This document shows, piece after piece, positions 22,795 to 33,748 of a DNA stretch of 64,000 bases (positions within the stretch are counted from its first letter, which is position 1; each line of letters starts with the position of its first letter). This stretch comes from Coptis chinensis (Eukaryota; Streptophyta; Magnoliopsida; Ranunculales; Ranunculaceae), in NCBI GenBank assembly GCA_015680905.1, contig CM027382.1, forward strand, positions 26,261,501 to 26,325,500. The letters run 5' to 3'. A program made the position numbers and the translations under genes. The notes under the pieces are model-generated. The model saw only the letters and a list, made by a program, of their open reading frames with translations, searched no databases and was not told where the DNA came from.

Positions 22795-23802
22795 CATTTC
22801 TCGACTCTCAATCCCTTCGTCAATTTTACTTGAGTTATCCCCAATTTTATTTTTCTTCTTTTTTGGACGTATGCTTCTTTTCTTCTTTCTAATATTTTCT
22901 TGTCCACTATCCTCAGAGTCATCTCCTTCTAATTCTTCCTCATCTTCACTGCTATCATCTACAATAACATTCTTTTTCTTCTTTGAGCCACAGTAAGGTG
23001 CTAATTCCCTAGGCTCATTAAGCAGTCCAGTTTCTATATCATGATAATAATCTACAATATCATCTGGAAACGACAGATCATAGACATCTACATTATGACT
23101 AAACAAACTAACAAACTTCTTTTTTATCATCTCGCTGCTAAACAATGATATATTTGGAAACTTCAGAATATCCCCTATAAAAAATGAACAAGAAAATCAT
23201 AATGTGATGCTAACTATTTAAAATAATTATAAGAATATTGAGCATATCTTACCTGATATATTGTTAGGATAATCAATATTTTCGAACCTCCAATTGCCTT
23301 TGATCTTAAAACCATACAATTTCGCATTCTTGTAGTTCGAAGGCATCCCATAAAATCGATAATTCTGGTTGTGATGGTTATGATATCCCAACGCATAACT
23401 TTTAGAAGAAGCCTTGTTTTGTCGCAGATGCTTCAATAGTTCAAACAAAAGGTCTGACAACATACTCCTTTGATAAACCTTACAAATCTTAGCTACACGG
23501 GCAAAGATAGCACAATAGCCAGGGGATAATTGTAAAGGATGTAATCTCCATCGAGCTAATAACTCGAAAACTGATTTTCGGAATGGAACACGACAACCAA
23601 GCCAAAAGTGTGAAAGCAATAAAATTATCTATTCCTTTTCACACTTTTGGTCGATATCGCTACCAACATATTCAATAGAAACATCATCTCCAATATCATA
23701 CTGTGCTCTCAAGCTATCTGCATCAATACCTTTCACCACCCTATTCATATTAAAATCCCCCTTATCACCCCATCTTCTCCTCAAGTTATAATTCCTCTCC
23801 AT
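22795..23802 (-). pseudogene. Two-exon putative plant transposon protein, one in-frame stop
   Basis: Minus strand. The first exon starts MERNYNLRRRWGDKGDFNMN at 23802 and runs in one frame to ...NISG. An intron of about 76 bp (donor CAG/GTAAGATA at about 23252, acceptor TTTTTATAG/GGG at about 23177) joins in frame to LKFPNISLFSSEMIKKKFVS, then a Ser/Asp/Glu- and Lys-rich tail that looks nuclear. A TAG at 23629-23631 interrupts exon 1 just before ILLLSHFWLGCRVPFRK. The block VPFRKSVFELLARWRLHPLQ followed by LSPGYCAIF resembles the putative gypsy-type transposon domain (PF04195-like, by pattern). A TATATATAA lies about 370 bp upstream (24170-24180). It may be a transposon remnant or a domesticated relative. 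Confidence 0.55.
23602..23650. repeat. Perfect 14-bp inverted repeat around a premature stop
   Basis: CCAAAAGTGTGAAA at 23602-23615 is repeated as its exact reverse complement at 23637-23650, leaving a 21-base loop. The loop contains the in-frame TAG of the transposon-protein gene. Confidence 0.9.
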
Positions 23803-24228
23803 TAAACAAATATTTTCAATACTGTAAAAAAAAAAAATAGAATAGTATCATATTAACCCTTATCTCAAAACCAAAGAAGACAATTTCTTTGCAGAATTAT
23901 AAGAACTAAACATGGTTTCTTGTCTCTTACTAGGACCCAAATCCTAATATACATTCCTCAAAACAAAAACCCTTACTATTCATAACATGGCAATCGACTT
24001 TTTGTGATAAGAATGAATTAAACAAATAAAAAACAAATGTGAACGGTTAATAGAAACATACTTTATTGCAAAAGTAAAACTAAAAACATGAAGAAGAAGA
24101 TTGGAACTTTTATTCTTCTCTTCTCAAACCTAGCTAACTCTATCTTTTAAGTCTGACCACAAGTTCTCCTTTATATATAATTTCTAATTCATGGAATCGT
24201 AAACCACTAGGACTCCCCAAAGTGTTAT
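23803..24228. other. Upstream region of the 23802 gene, no ORF
   Basis: A/T-rich. On the minus strand a TTATATATAAAGG TATA-like box lies near 24170-24182 and a T-rich tract ending in ACAG at about 23822-23835 could be a splice acceptor. No conserved coding sequence seen. Confidence 0.35.
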
Positions 24229-24690
24229 TTTTTCAATTTAATCCTTTGCCGCTGAATGTGTAATATTGAATGCCGCTGCTAGGACTCTTCCAATTTAATC
24301 CTTTCTTCTTTGAATGCATTTGCTATTTTTGCGGTTTGGGTGTGTAATATTGAATGTCCCTGAATGCCGCTGCTATTTTGCCACTGGATGTGTAATATTG
24401 AATGCCGCTGCTAGGACTCTTCCAATTTAATCCTTTGCTACTGAATGCCGCTGCTATTTTGCCGCTAGATGTGTAATATTGAATGCCACTGAATGCCGCT
24501 ACTATTTTGCCGCTGGATGTGTAATATTGAATGCCGCTGAATGCTGCTGCTAGGACTCTTCCAATTTAATCCTTTGCCACTGAATGCCGCTGCTATTTTT
24601 TTGAATTGCCGCTGGATGTGTAATTGAACTGCCACTGGTGTGCTGATCCATTTGAATTGCCACTGGGATCGAATTGCCGCTGTGTTTTCT
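24229..24690. repeat. Tandem repeat block, ~132-139-bp units with shorter internal repeats
   Basis: Units begin TCCAATTTAATCCTTTG at 24289, 24421 and 24560, with a partial one before 24289. Inside each unit a ~38-bp motif (GAATGCCGCTGCTATTTTGC, then CGCTGGATGTGTAATATT) recurs one to three times. The minus-strand ORF read through it (24465-24857) is a product of the repeat and is not called. Confidence 0.9.
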
Positions 24691-24892
24691 AACATATGAA
24701 GTATTGGCCGCTGTCCATAGAACTGCGCAGGGAAATCAATTAGACTGGAATCAACTGATGGATAGTGTATTGGCCCTTTTTCACCACCCTCAGGAACCGA
24801 TGGAGCTGATGGAATAACATCCATTCTAGTGTGCATAAATGTTGCTCGCAAGCCCATAAATGTCGCTCGTAATCCCTTTGAATCATTGCGAC

Positions 24893-26027
24893 AATGGAAG
24901 TTTTGTTATTCCAAGATAAAGAAGAACAACAGAACCTCTCTAATAAAGATTTGAATGCCAAAGCTGAAACTAATAGAAAGCTGAATGAGTTACTTAGTCT
25001 TGAAGATACCTAGTGGAGGTTGAGAGCTAAAGCTTTGTGGGTGACAAAGGGCAAAAGATGTACAGGATATGTTCACAAAGTTGTCAATGCTAGAGTTAGA
25101 AGTAATACTATATCTAGGTTATAGGTGGATGGGAAGTTAGTTAACACAGGATCAATAAGTGATTAAAAATCAGATAGTTGATTGGTACAACAATTTATTT
25201 AAGGAAGAATTCCCCGTTAAACCTATTCTTGATGGCATTGAAATCAACTCTGTGGGAGCCGAAGCTGCAGCTTGGTTGGAAAGGGACTTTGAGGAAGACG
25301 AGGTCAAAGTGGCCCTTAAATCTCTGCTGGCAGAAAAATCCTTTAGGCCAGATTGGTTTCCGATGCTTGTTTTTCAGAAATGATGGGCCTTTATGAAATA
25401 AGATATTTTGAATGCTGTATAAGAATTGCAAGACAATAACATGTTTTTTTTTTTTTTGGAGTTTCACCAACACTTTTATTACTTCGGCCCAGAAGGTTGA
25501 CGGGATTGCATTGATTTCTAATTTCTGACCTATTAGTCTACTTGGGGGAATTTATAAGTAAATGCAAAGACACCAACGCTGGGGTTGAAATGTTGAAGCA
25601 TGTGATATCTTCCATACTGTCTGTCTATCCAGGATCAACAATTGAAGGTAGGTAGATTTTAGATGAAGTACTGACATTAAATGAGCTTATCAACTCGAGA
25701 AAGAGCACAAGATGTCTAGGAATGATTTGTAAAATGGATTTTGTGAAGGCTTTTGATAGTATTAGCTGGTCCTTCATGGATTATTTGATGGGTAGAATGG
25801 GGTTTGGTCAGAAATGGTGTAGTTGGATTAAAACATGTTTGTCGACTATGCATTCTAAAAGATCTTAAGGGTTGAGGCAGGATGCCTCCCTTTCCTATGC
25901 TATTTATCATTGTGGCTGAGGCGCTTATTAAATTGGTGATCAAGGATGAAGAGCATGTGGAGAAAAAGTGAAGAATTTGAAGTCAGTCTTCATATGGTTT
26001 GAGGTTGTGTTGGGTCTGCATGCAAAC
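24893..26027 (+). pseudogene. L1-type LINE reverse transcriptase, first segment
   Basis: Plus-strand translation in shifting frames gives the plant L1 ORF2 order: WRLRAKALWVTKGKRC with NARVRSNTISRL before the RT, IVDWYNNLFKEEFPVKPILD, the GPDGFP-like block (here RPDWFPMLVFQK at about 25343), NFxPISLLGGIYK at about 25525, a long MDFVKAFDSISWSFMDYLMG block at about 25735 (palm motif A region), GxRQGxxxFPMLFIIVAEAL at about 25871, and VFIWFEVVLGLHAN ending exactly at 26027. LINE RT copies element RNA at nicked chromosomal DNA. Many stops and indels, and loss of the endonuclease and the YADD region, make it dead. It is interrupted by a solo LTR and resumes at 26873. Confidence 0.85.
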
Positions 26028-26872
26028 TGTTGGAATCTCCAAGTGTATTTCAAAACACTTGTGTGTTGTTTAGTCCCACATTGGTGTACCACCACTAGCA
26101 AGTGAGGTATATGAGGTGATCCTCTAGCATAAGGGCGTGCCCTTAGGGTACAAAGGCTTTTGTGTTAGGAGGGAGGACTCACCCAAAGCCACACACGCGC
26201 CCGCCCGCATCGGGCTTGGGCTTGGGCTTGCTGACTAGTGGGTAGTGGATTACCAATTGCCTAAACTTGTTTTTCTTTTTGAACAAGTTTTGGCTGGAGT
26301 CCCACTTCCAGTTGGATTCTGTCTCATAGCTAGAGTTCTACTTCGAATTGGTTTTGTGAAACCGACTCTGAGAGGTGTCCTTCTCCCATCCCATCTGGTA
26401 ACCGAATGATCCTCTATATAAACATTGCTGTGTTCATAGAGGGGGGACATTAGATTACAATACAGAGGCAGATAGAGATAGGAGATAGAAGATAGAACTC
26501 GAGTATAGAGAGAGAGACAGAAGTCGTGCTGTTGTTGTTGTCTCTATACACCAGCGAAACAGAAACAGAACTCGTGGATACTGTCCCTTCATCCCACCTC
26601 ACACGAAATAGAACCCATCTTATTCTTCTTCTCTTCTTCCTGTCAACCGCCAGAGAGAGTTATATAGCCGTTCTAGAGAGTACTCTGTTCTAGTGCAAAG
26701 TCAGGCTCCTGTTAACCATTGAATCCTGTGAGGAAGACGCCACTGTTGCTTTTCTGCACCATTGGAAGGGGCGAAATCTTTCCTTAAGGACAGCCTAATC
26801 CGCGCCTTGGTTATTACCTGTTATTCTGTCCTTGTCTTCTATTGTTTTCTTTTATTTGCTTACAACACAAAC
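26023..26872. repeat. Target-site duplication CAAAC flanking the solo LTR
   Basis: CAAAC at 26023-26027 and CAAAC at 26868-26872 flank the LTR exactly. A 5-bp duplication is typical for LTR retrotransposon integrase. Confidence 0.95.
26028..26867 (+). mobile_element. Solo LTR inserted in the LINE
   Basis: 840 bp with perfect TGTTG...CAACA ends and a perfect 5-bp target duplication. No internal retrotransposon sequence is present, so it is a solo LTR left by LTR-LTR recombination. A TATA box TATATAAA at 26415-26422 is followed by a transcript-like leader with GATAGAGATAGGAGATAGAAG repeats, which supports the plus orientation. The start TGTTGGAATCTCC with CCCACATTGGTG resembles many plant Copia LTRs, but the superfamily is not proven without an internal region. 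Confidence 0.93.
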
Positions 26873-26899
26873 TTCTGCAAGAGTGATGTCTATGCAGTG
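26868..26899 (+). pseudogene. LINE reverse transcriptase, second segment
   Basis: Directly after the target duplication the LINE frame resumes as FCKSDVYAVN, the expected continuation of GLHAN on the other side of the solo LTR (plant L1: GLxxNxxKSxxxxxN). The LINE then ends within about 10 bp, where an unrelated LRR fragment begins on the other strand. Confidence 0.8.
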
Positions 26900-27170
26900 A
26901 ATCTTACCTCGACCTGATAGTATAGTGTATCGTTCATTGATGTATCAATTATGAAATCATCGCTGGAAGAAATCCCAGGACGAGATACATTGACAACCCG
27001 GCCAGTGGAGTCACACTGGACACCAGCCCATTTGGTGCAACAGTCGTTGGATTGCTTCCATGCTTGTAACAGTTTAGAAGATCTTTGCCTTAAATCCAAG
27101 CAGTGTTGTTCTATCACTACGATGACAAGATTCTGTTGTAAGGGAGGAATAAAAGGAGAATGCTGAAGTT
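26896..27170 (-). pseudogene. LRR receptor-like/DRT100-like N-terminal fragment
   Basis: Minus strand. CHRSDRTTLLGFKAKI is followed, after one frameshift near 27085, by SKLLQAWKQSNDCCTKWAGV and then QCDSTGRVVNVSRPGISSSD. The pattern C...DR..LL.FK....L..W....DCC..W.GV.CD..GRV is the N-terminal cap (LRRNT_2) of plant LRR proteins, closest by eye to the DRT100/receptor-like-protein type. No leucine-rich repeats follow: the fragment ends at GTCGAG/GTAAGATTC, a plausible splice donor, right where the LINE ends. It is a gene fragment, possibly a captured exon. Confidence 0.7.
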
Positions 27171-27442
27171 AGCTATTTAGGATCTGATGCTGTAGAACCA
27201 ACTTATTTTGATTAACTGAACACGGACTCAATGTCTAGTTTTCCTTCTTCAATTCTGAAATTATTTTTGTACAGGACTACAAGTACAATGTGATCAATTA
27301 GACTGACCCACCTCAATTTCCACTATCCATTTACTATTTTACCAATCAATATAACAGTTTACAAACCAACAAACCTACAAAAATAAATAAATAAATAAAT
27401 CTTTGCCACACAGGCTTTGTCCATGTAACAAAGAGAGGGCGA
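27171..27442. other. Non-coding flank, no feature
   Basis: A/T-rich sequence with a short (AAAT)n at about 27385-27402. No coding or repeat family recognised. Confidence 0.4.
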
Positions 27443-27483
27443 TGTTCCGGCCCCCACAAATGTGGCCCAATAAAAGCCCAATT

Positions 27484-27640
27484 CAATACAAGTCCATGCT
27501 CAAAGCCCATCTATAAAAAAGCCCACTCTTAGAGTCCATACTCAGAGCTTATTTACAAAAAAACCCATGCTCATAGCCCATACTCAGAGCTTATTTGCTA
27601 TAAAGCTCACGCTCAGAACTCATGCTCAAAGCCTACATAC
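27484..27640. repeat. Degenerate ~45-bp repeats (CCCATGCTCAAAGCC type)
   Basis: Words such as CCATGCTCAAAGCCCAT, CTCATAGCCCATACTCAGAGC and TTATTTACAAAAAA recur about four times with drift. Confidence 0.7.
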
Positions 27641-27699
27641 CTACATGTAAAATCAATATCAATTGCGCACATGTTTTGCGAGTCAAACAACTTCCACCA

Positions 27700-27964
27700 A
27701 CTTCATCCCACGATTGGACAATTTTCCCGCCAGTTCTCCAACTTCATCCCACTAGTGGACAATTCTCCCGCCAGTTCTCTAACTTCATCCCACGATTGGA
27801 CAATTCTCTCGCCAGTTCTCCAACTTCATCCCACGAGTGGACAATTCTCCCGCCAGTTCTCCAACATCATCCCACGAGTGGACAGTTCTCTCGCCAGTTC
27901 TCCAACTTCATCCCACGAGTGGACAGTTTTCCTGCCAGTTCTCTAACTTCATCCCACGATTGGA
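27700..27964. repeat. 41-bp minisatellite, six units plus a partial seventh
   Basis: Units begin ACTTCATCCCACGA(T/G)TGGAC at 27700, 27741, 27782, 27823, 27864, 27905 and 27946 with a constant 41-bp spacing. They end GCCAGTTCTCCA. Because 41 is not a multiple of three, the block is open in more than one frame, which explains the overlapping ORFs there. Confidence 0.97.
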
Positions 27965-28423
27965 ATATTGGAGAACGAGGAAGTAACTATAACTAATCCT
28001 ACCTATAAAATCCAACCTTCGTCATTTTTCTAGAACTACACATCGAGACTTGATCCCAAGCAATACATTTGGGTACGTAGGTAACTTCAAAACCGAAATC
28101 CAGTCTCATCTTTTCCCAACCACCATCTCCAATAAAAAATATTACTTCCGACCCTCAACTGGTGTGTTTTGGCAAATCTTGTTGAAACAGCTATATAAAT
28201 GGGAGATTTACACTAACACTTATTTTATATTTGATTGAATGGAAGTGGTACCTGATGTAGTGATATATTGGAGGCCTACGGGTTACGATCTCACTTCATC
28301 AGTGTATGCTGCCATCTTTTCCCCTTTCTTTATTTCTATTATGTATTTTACACTTAAACTCTTGTAATCTCCTACCCCTTTTCCCATACTTAATACAATT
28401 CTGAGCTCACTCGGCAAAAAAAA

Positions 28424-28823
28424 GATGCTAAAATCTACAGTGCGCATGCTTGTGAAACGGAAAACTACTTAGGTAAGACATCAGGCCATTAGCCATTAGG
28501 CATTAGCCATTCAACAAATATTTATGACCACTCACCTTGAAACTCATCTCCATCTATCGATGATGAAAGACTCAGAATCACTTTAAACGATTTGGGAAGA
28601 CTGCTCGTTTTCACTCTAAACGACTTTGTCAGACCGCTTTAAGTTGTTATAAATGATCTCTTCAGATCGTTTGGATCTATATACCAGTGATCTGAGAAGG
28701 TCGTTACTCCCACTTTCGTCTGTACATGGTATATAGTATATGTACATGATATATGGTATGTAGCATCCCAAATAATAGATGGTATATAGTATGTATCATT
28801 CTTACTTTGGCAGACCAAAACTT
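28424..28823 (+). repeat. Left copy of a ~390-bp direct repeat flanking the Ulp1-like gene
   Basis: It matches 33749-34128 in the same orientation: GTGAAACGG, CATCAGGCCATTAGCCATT, CAAATATTTATGACCACTCA, GATCTCTTCAGATCGTTTGG and the TTTGGCAGACCAAAA end. It includes several GATCGTTT/AAACGATC inverted words. Confidence 0.9.
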
Positions 28824-29070
28824 CTAGTAAGAATGGTGAGAACCAAGTGATAATGGTGCTCAAAAGGATGGTATATAGAATGTAGCATTCCAAATAGGGA
28901 TGGTATATAGTATGTATCATCCTTACTTTGGTAGACCAAAACTTCCCGTAAGAATGGTGAGAACCAAGTGATAATGGTGCTCATCCAGATGGTACATGGT
29001 CTGTAGCATGACAAATAATGGATACTACATAGTATTTATCATCCATACTTTGGCAGATCAAAACTTCCAG
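28797..29070 (+). repeat. ~121-bp tandem repeat, about 2.3 units
   Basis: CATCCTTACTTTGG(C/T)AGACC begins at about 28797, 28918 and 29040. Each is followed by AACTTC(C)AGTAAGAATGG, AGAACCAAGTGATAATGGTG and GATGGTATATAG words. The right-hand flanking copy (33749-34128) has only the start of one unit. Confidence 0.85.
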
Positions 29071-31441
29071 GAAATTAAAATGGGTTAGCGACGCAAACAA
29101 GAGTAACGATTTGTTAAAAGAAATTATATATATATATATATATATAGTTATAATTGTTGAACAAGTTTTTAAAAGTGCCGGTGTGTATGCACACATCTAC
29201 TTTCTAGTTTAAAGAATAATTTTTTTTTTAAAATAGGGTATGTATTTATGTAAAATCTTTTTCTTGAAGAGTACTATTTGAAATTAATAGGGTTTTTTAG
29301 ACATTGGTCCTACTATTACTATGGTAATTAGACTTTGGTCCAGAAATGCTAAAATATTAGTTTTTGGTCCTACTTCTGTTACTTGACCGTCACCTACTAC
29401 TGTGGTCATGCCGTTTGCTCTTTTGAGAGTACGTCACATGTGCTTACAAGTAAGACTAAATTTTAATATCTAACTTATAATAAGGACCATGTCCTAACAT
29501 TGACATTATTATCTAGGTCAAATACTAACTTATGTTTAAGAGTGAGAAAGGACGATGGTTTAGACAATGTGTACCTTCCAATCCTCCTGTTTCGATCTTC
29601 TGCAACTCTTCCTTATGTTCTCTAAGTTTTGCAAGTTTTACTTCTAGTTCCATAGTATATGCCTTGTAGAGAATCAAAAAACAAAAAGATACCAAAAGAA
29701 TTGTTTAGAAAACACATGCATAGCTTAAGAAGGAAACTAGGAAAAATTGTTTTGAAAACACATGCATGGAAGAAGGAAACTAGAAAAATTGTTTTGAAAA
29801 CACATGCATAGAAGAAGCACTATGGTGTCGTGAGTATCTCACTACAAAGTAAGTAGTCACAAAAGAAATAAATATGCATATTTCAAGTAGGATCTTGGAA
29901 CATGCATGTTATCCAAATCAAGGACATAAAGGTTCATATAATCTTTACATGTTTGGTCCATTATATATGAGGTGGCTTGGAATGATGGAACATATTAAGT
30001 TTTTACTTAGCTTGAACATTGAATTACAATTCAACGTACTTTCTGGAATTAACAATTCTACTTAGCTTGAACATTGAATCACCGATTAATCGCATATCAC
30101 CGATTTTAACCGCTTAGGAAAATAGGAATTAAACATTCCAAAATCTATTACATTACCCAAAAATCGAAATCTACTGTGGGCGTTGAAAATCGGTTATTAG
30201 GGGATAGTAGAAATCAAATGCAAAGGCACGGCTGTGAAAGTGGATAGGTCGGGAGTTAAAACAGTTATTGTGTGGCCGGTTTTAGGGGATCCCGACTCAT
30301 AAAAAAACCCACAAATATCTGTTCGCGCGTACTCTATCTGCAGGTATAATAGGAGTTCGTACCAATGCAAGCATAGGTTGCAAACCATAAAGAGATTTGC
30401 GCCAAGTGACATCTGGTAGACTTTGAGAAATCCATTTTTGTGAGGTGCAGCAGTTCATTTCGGAAACTAACTAAGTTGGCAAAGATGGTGAAGAGGATGA
30501 GTAGGCTATTTAACTTTGTTCTTGTTCATATAGTTTTAGTTGTTGGTAACTCATATACTTAAGTTTGGCAACTCATTTTACAAAGGGAAACATAATCATA
30601 TCTTCAAAGGTGCTACCTTTTCTAAAGTTTGTATTTTTCACTCTCAATATACTTGAAAATTATATAGTTTGGGTTAAGGAGTGTCTTGTATAAGGATGAA
30701 TGTGTTTTGGTCTGATATATGGTGCACAATGGTATGGTTTTGTTCAGATCCGCCCAAGCATAGAAAGGCCATCTTTGTTTTGGTGATAGTAGTTAAGGTG
30801 ATTGTATAAAATTTGATTTATCATGACAGAGGTCGTCTAGTCTACTTTGGTAGTGAAAATTTTAATTTAAATCATTAACAATTCGAACACAGAGGACTAG
30901 TGTAGTATGTATACATGAGGTTAGGTGAGTTAGTTATACTAACTAAGTTCTGATACAAACGGTCTCTTCTTCTAGAACGTTTGATATGTTTTCGACATCT
31001 ATTAGTGTTTTGCATAATACATAATATGTAGGAAAGTGTAAATATATGTTTTTGGTTGTTAACTACTTCTAGAGGTGTTGACATACCGTATTCGGTCTTT
31101 GGCTTTAAGTAGAAGAGGTACTAATCGGATGATATGTTATATTTGGTTTGATTTGAGAAGAAGAAAAGAGTAGTTTTTGGTGGATTTTCAGGAGGTTATT
31201 AGTTTTGAGGAAATTTGAGCAATATAGCCTTTAAGTGATGGTAAATCTTTTTTTTTAAAGGAGAGCAGTGAAAAATCTTAACTTTAAGAGATTAACCCAT
31301 TTATTTTGATATTGGCTCCTGAAAAAAACACACACTATAACTTGCATATTTGTAATTATATATAACTATGTATCATGATAGAGGCCATTTGTTGTTATTG
31401 GGTTTTCATAAAGTTGTTTCTTTGCTAGTTCTTTATTTTTC
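29071..31441. other. Non-coding region with no recognised gene
   Basis: A/T-rich sequence. It includes a (TA)n at about 29125-29146 and a ~47-bp repeat at 29699-29815. Short ORFs (63-71 codons) have no conserved features. It may be the 5' part of the unit that carries the Ulp1-like gene. Confidence 0.4.
29699..29815. repeat. ~50-bp tandem repeat, 2.4 units
   Basis: ATTGTTT(T/A)GAAAACACATGCAT is repeated three times with AAGAAGGAAACTAG(G)AAAA between. Confidence 0.85.
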
Positions 31442-33372
31442 ATGTCTATTATAAACAATGACCTTGTGTTCTCTATTGTTTTATATACGAAAATCCCAGA
31501 TTCAGAAAAATACAAAGTTGAACCAAGTTTATCGTACAACATATATGACGCTATTAACTCTCTGAAGAGGGAGTTAAGAATTGTACGGGATGAGGTCCAA
31601 GATATTAAAAGTACACTCACACCAGCTCTAAGTCAAGTAGTGGAAGATGTTGGTGCGCTTTCTATTTCTATGAATAGATTGAAGAAGATGTTAGCAGATG
31701 AAATTAATAATACCCGAAGTAGGGGAAGAGTTCCACCAAAGGATGATATTGATATCTCCATTCTGCCTTTCGACAATGAAGAAGATTTATGTACACCACC
31801 TTTAAATAAAGGCAAGGTTCTATTCTCTTCTCCAGTGACCCCCAAAGAGAATAAGGTAACTTCAACTAGAATATAGAAGCATACCCTTCAATTAGCATAT
31901 AAGCTGCAATTAGTGTATAATTTGGGTTGCATTGTAGTTTGTAGTTAGCTGTGACATTGAAGACAAGCCATATACGGATATAGATCCAAAGTGGCTAGAA
32001 CCTCATTGGTTGCTAACAACTGACGAAGAAAAAGTCTTCCGCTGGATATTCTCTCCTACTGCCAAACCTGGGTAAATAGTCTCATTGAATTGCCTACATG
32101 TTTTTTTGTTGCCTCATCCACCAATTAATACTATTCTTTCTTGTCACAGCGAATTCATTGCAAGTTTTTCTACGTGGCACGAGTCCCGATCTACATTTAA
32201 ATGTTTGTTAGGAACCAGTGAAGTGTCACTTTTCATATGTTACTATCATCGTAGTGTTTGATTTCATAAATTTACTACTGTTTATCAAATAAATGCAGTT
32301 ACTAATATGTTATTTGTTATAGTTTGGGTTTCTTTGGTGTGCCTATCTGATTGCATAACAAAAGCGTAGGTTTATGGGTAAAGACTACTATTATTTGGCG
32401 CTTATGAACACACATATGAAGGTATCAAGCTGAATCTTTTATGTTCCAAACTATAAGTTAAATTATGAGACAGTGAATCAATAACTAGGAGGATTTCAAA
32501 CAAGAGACATTCTATGCATCCATCATTGTTTAGGAGTTCCAATTAAGTTTTGTAGGAATAGAGCACTGACCCATTGAAGCTTGCTGCTGCAACAAAAGCA
32601 ATTAAGTTAGATTCAGACATAAGACAATATCGAAGAGTAAGATGATTTTGTCATGAATCATACGTTCTATAACATAGGTTGGGCTTGAACCATGGGAACT
32701 AATTCAATTGTTATTGTGCAGTGGTACATACCGATATTGAAAGATCATCATTGGTGGTTATACGTTATTGACCCCAAGGATCACACCGTAGTTGTGATGG
32801 ATTCGCTGTCAACATCGGCTAGTAATATCTCCGGTGGTCTTCCATTTACCACCAAACTGGTTAGATTAATGCTAATGCCAAACTAATTATTGTGTGGCTC
32901 ATTTTGCAATATTTTGTATGTTATGTACCTTAATGTCAGACGGATGTTACATGTTACATATCATCGTTCTGACATGAGGTTATATCGTATATATTATCCA
33001 TTTTTACACTTTATGCTTATGCTTTATTTTTTGTTTGCTTAGGTTTCCTATATGCATACTTTGTTGCGTGCTCTTGGCGATGCTCATGCCATAGATTCTC
33101 CAGTCACAGATTGGATAATTACACAATGGGAAGCTCCACGACAGGCCAATGGGTAAAATGTTTAATTTCAAATTTATTAGAATTTTACCATCTAAAGTGA
33201 CTAAAATGGAATTTCTCTATGTAGGTATGACTGCAGGGTGTTCACTTGTAAGTTCATGGAGTTTTGGAATAGGCAACAGTTGGACTACAACTTCACCCAG
33301 CTAGACATTCCATACTTTCGACATCAAATGGCAGTTTCAATGGTGATGTCCGAATATAATGAAGCAAAATGA
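31442..33372 (+). CDS. Ulp1-like (C48) cysteine protease gene, multi-exon, possibly decayed
   Basis: Exon 1 (31442-31855) encodes a 138-residue start with a likely coiled coil (INSLKRELRIVRDEVQDIKS), ending at an AAG/GTAACT donor. A middle exon (from about 31950 to 32071) reads DIEDKPYTDIDPKWLEPHW and joins in frame through a canonical GT-CAG intron to EFIASFSTWHESRSTFK. The protease core lies on two or three exons after 32722: HHWWLYVIDPKDH (catalytic His at 32749-32751), VVVMDSL (Asp at 32800-32802), then QANGYDC (Gln 33142-33144, Cys 33232-33234 across a GT-AG intron), ending CKFMEFWNRQQ. The usual Gly after the Cys is Arg. Ulp1 proteases cleave SUMO-like proteins, and plant Mutator-like and CACTA transposons often carry such domains. 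Between the parts the frame is unclear (stops near 32360 and 32540), so it may be a pseudogene. Confidence 0.65.
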
Positions 33373-33595
33373 GATTTGAACGAGATTTGTCAGAATATAT
33401 TTTGGGAGTTTGAAACATAGTTTTGTGCAGTTGAAGTGATCTATGATATTACTATTTCAAATTCACCGTGAATTTTGTTTTGTAAGTATTTTGTAAGTGA
33501 TTTTAGATTTTGTAATTAATGTATTATTACTGTTGTTGATACATACAACAGTCAATTATGAACAAGTTGTCAATTATGATATATATATATCTATA

Positions 33596-33633
<38 letters not shown>

Positions 33634-33748
33634 GTATCATCCCAAAATGGCTTGTCACTTGTGGGAGCTCCATTGAAGTACTTTTGAGTGAGAAAGCTTG
33701 TTCTTGATCCTAGTTAACTAGTAAACTGTCGAATATGTACACTTTATA
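33373..33748 (+). other. 3' flank of the Ulp1-like gene with (TA)n
   Basis: No ORF. A long (TA)n with TATC interruptions occupies 33578-33632. Confidence 0.6.

Larger units (their letters stand above)
27443..28410 (+). other. LTR-like or promoter-like region with repeats (unproven)
   Basis: It starts TGTTCCGGCCCCCACAAATG, and contains two repeat blocks, a TATA-like CTATATAAATGGG at about 28191-28203 and a T-rich end with AATAC signals near 28390. This layout resembles an LTR, but I found neither matching ends nor a target duplication. Confidence 0.3.

Noticed and set aside
24465..24857. 130-codon minus-strand ORF
   Set aside because: Mostly the tandem repeat block; no conserved features.
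27700..27964. CRISPR-like regular repeats
   Set aside because: The 41-bp units are directly adjacent with no unique spacers, and the DNA is plant nuclear; this is a minisatellite.
27622..27996. 124-codon ORF over the minisatellite
   Set aside because: It is open only because the 41-bp unit has no stops in several frames; no protein features.
27443..28410. A second solo LTR
   Set aside because: It has an LTR-like layout, but I found no matching TG...CA ends or target duplication; listed only as an unproven region.
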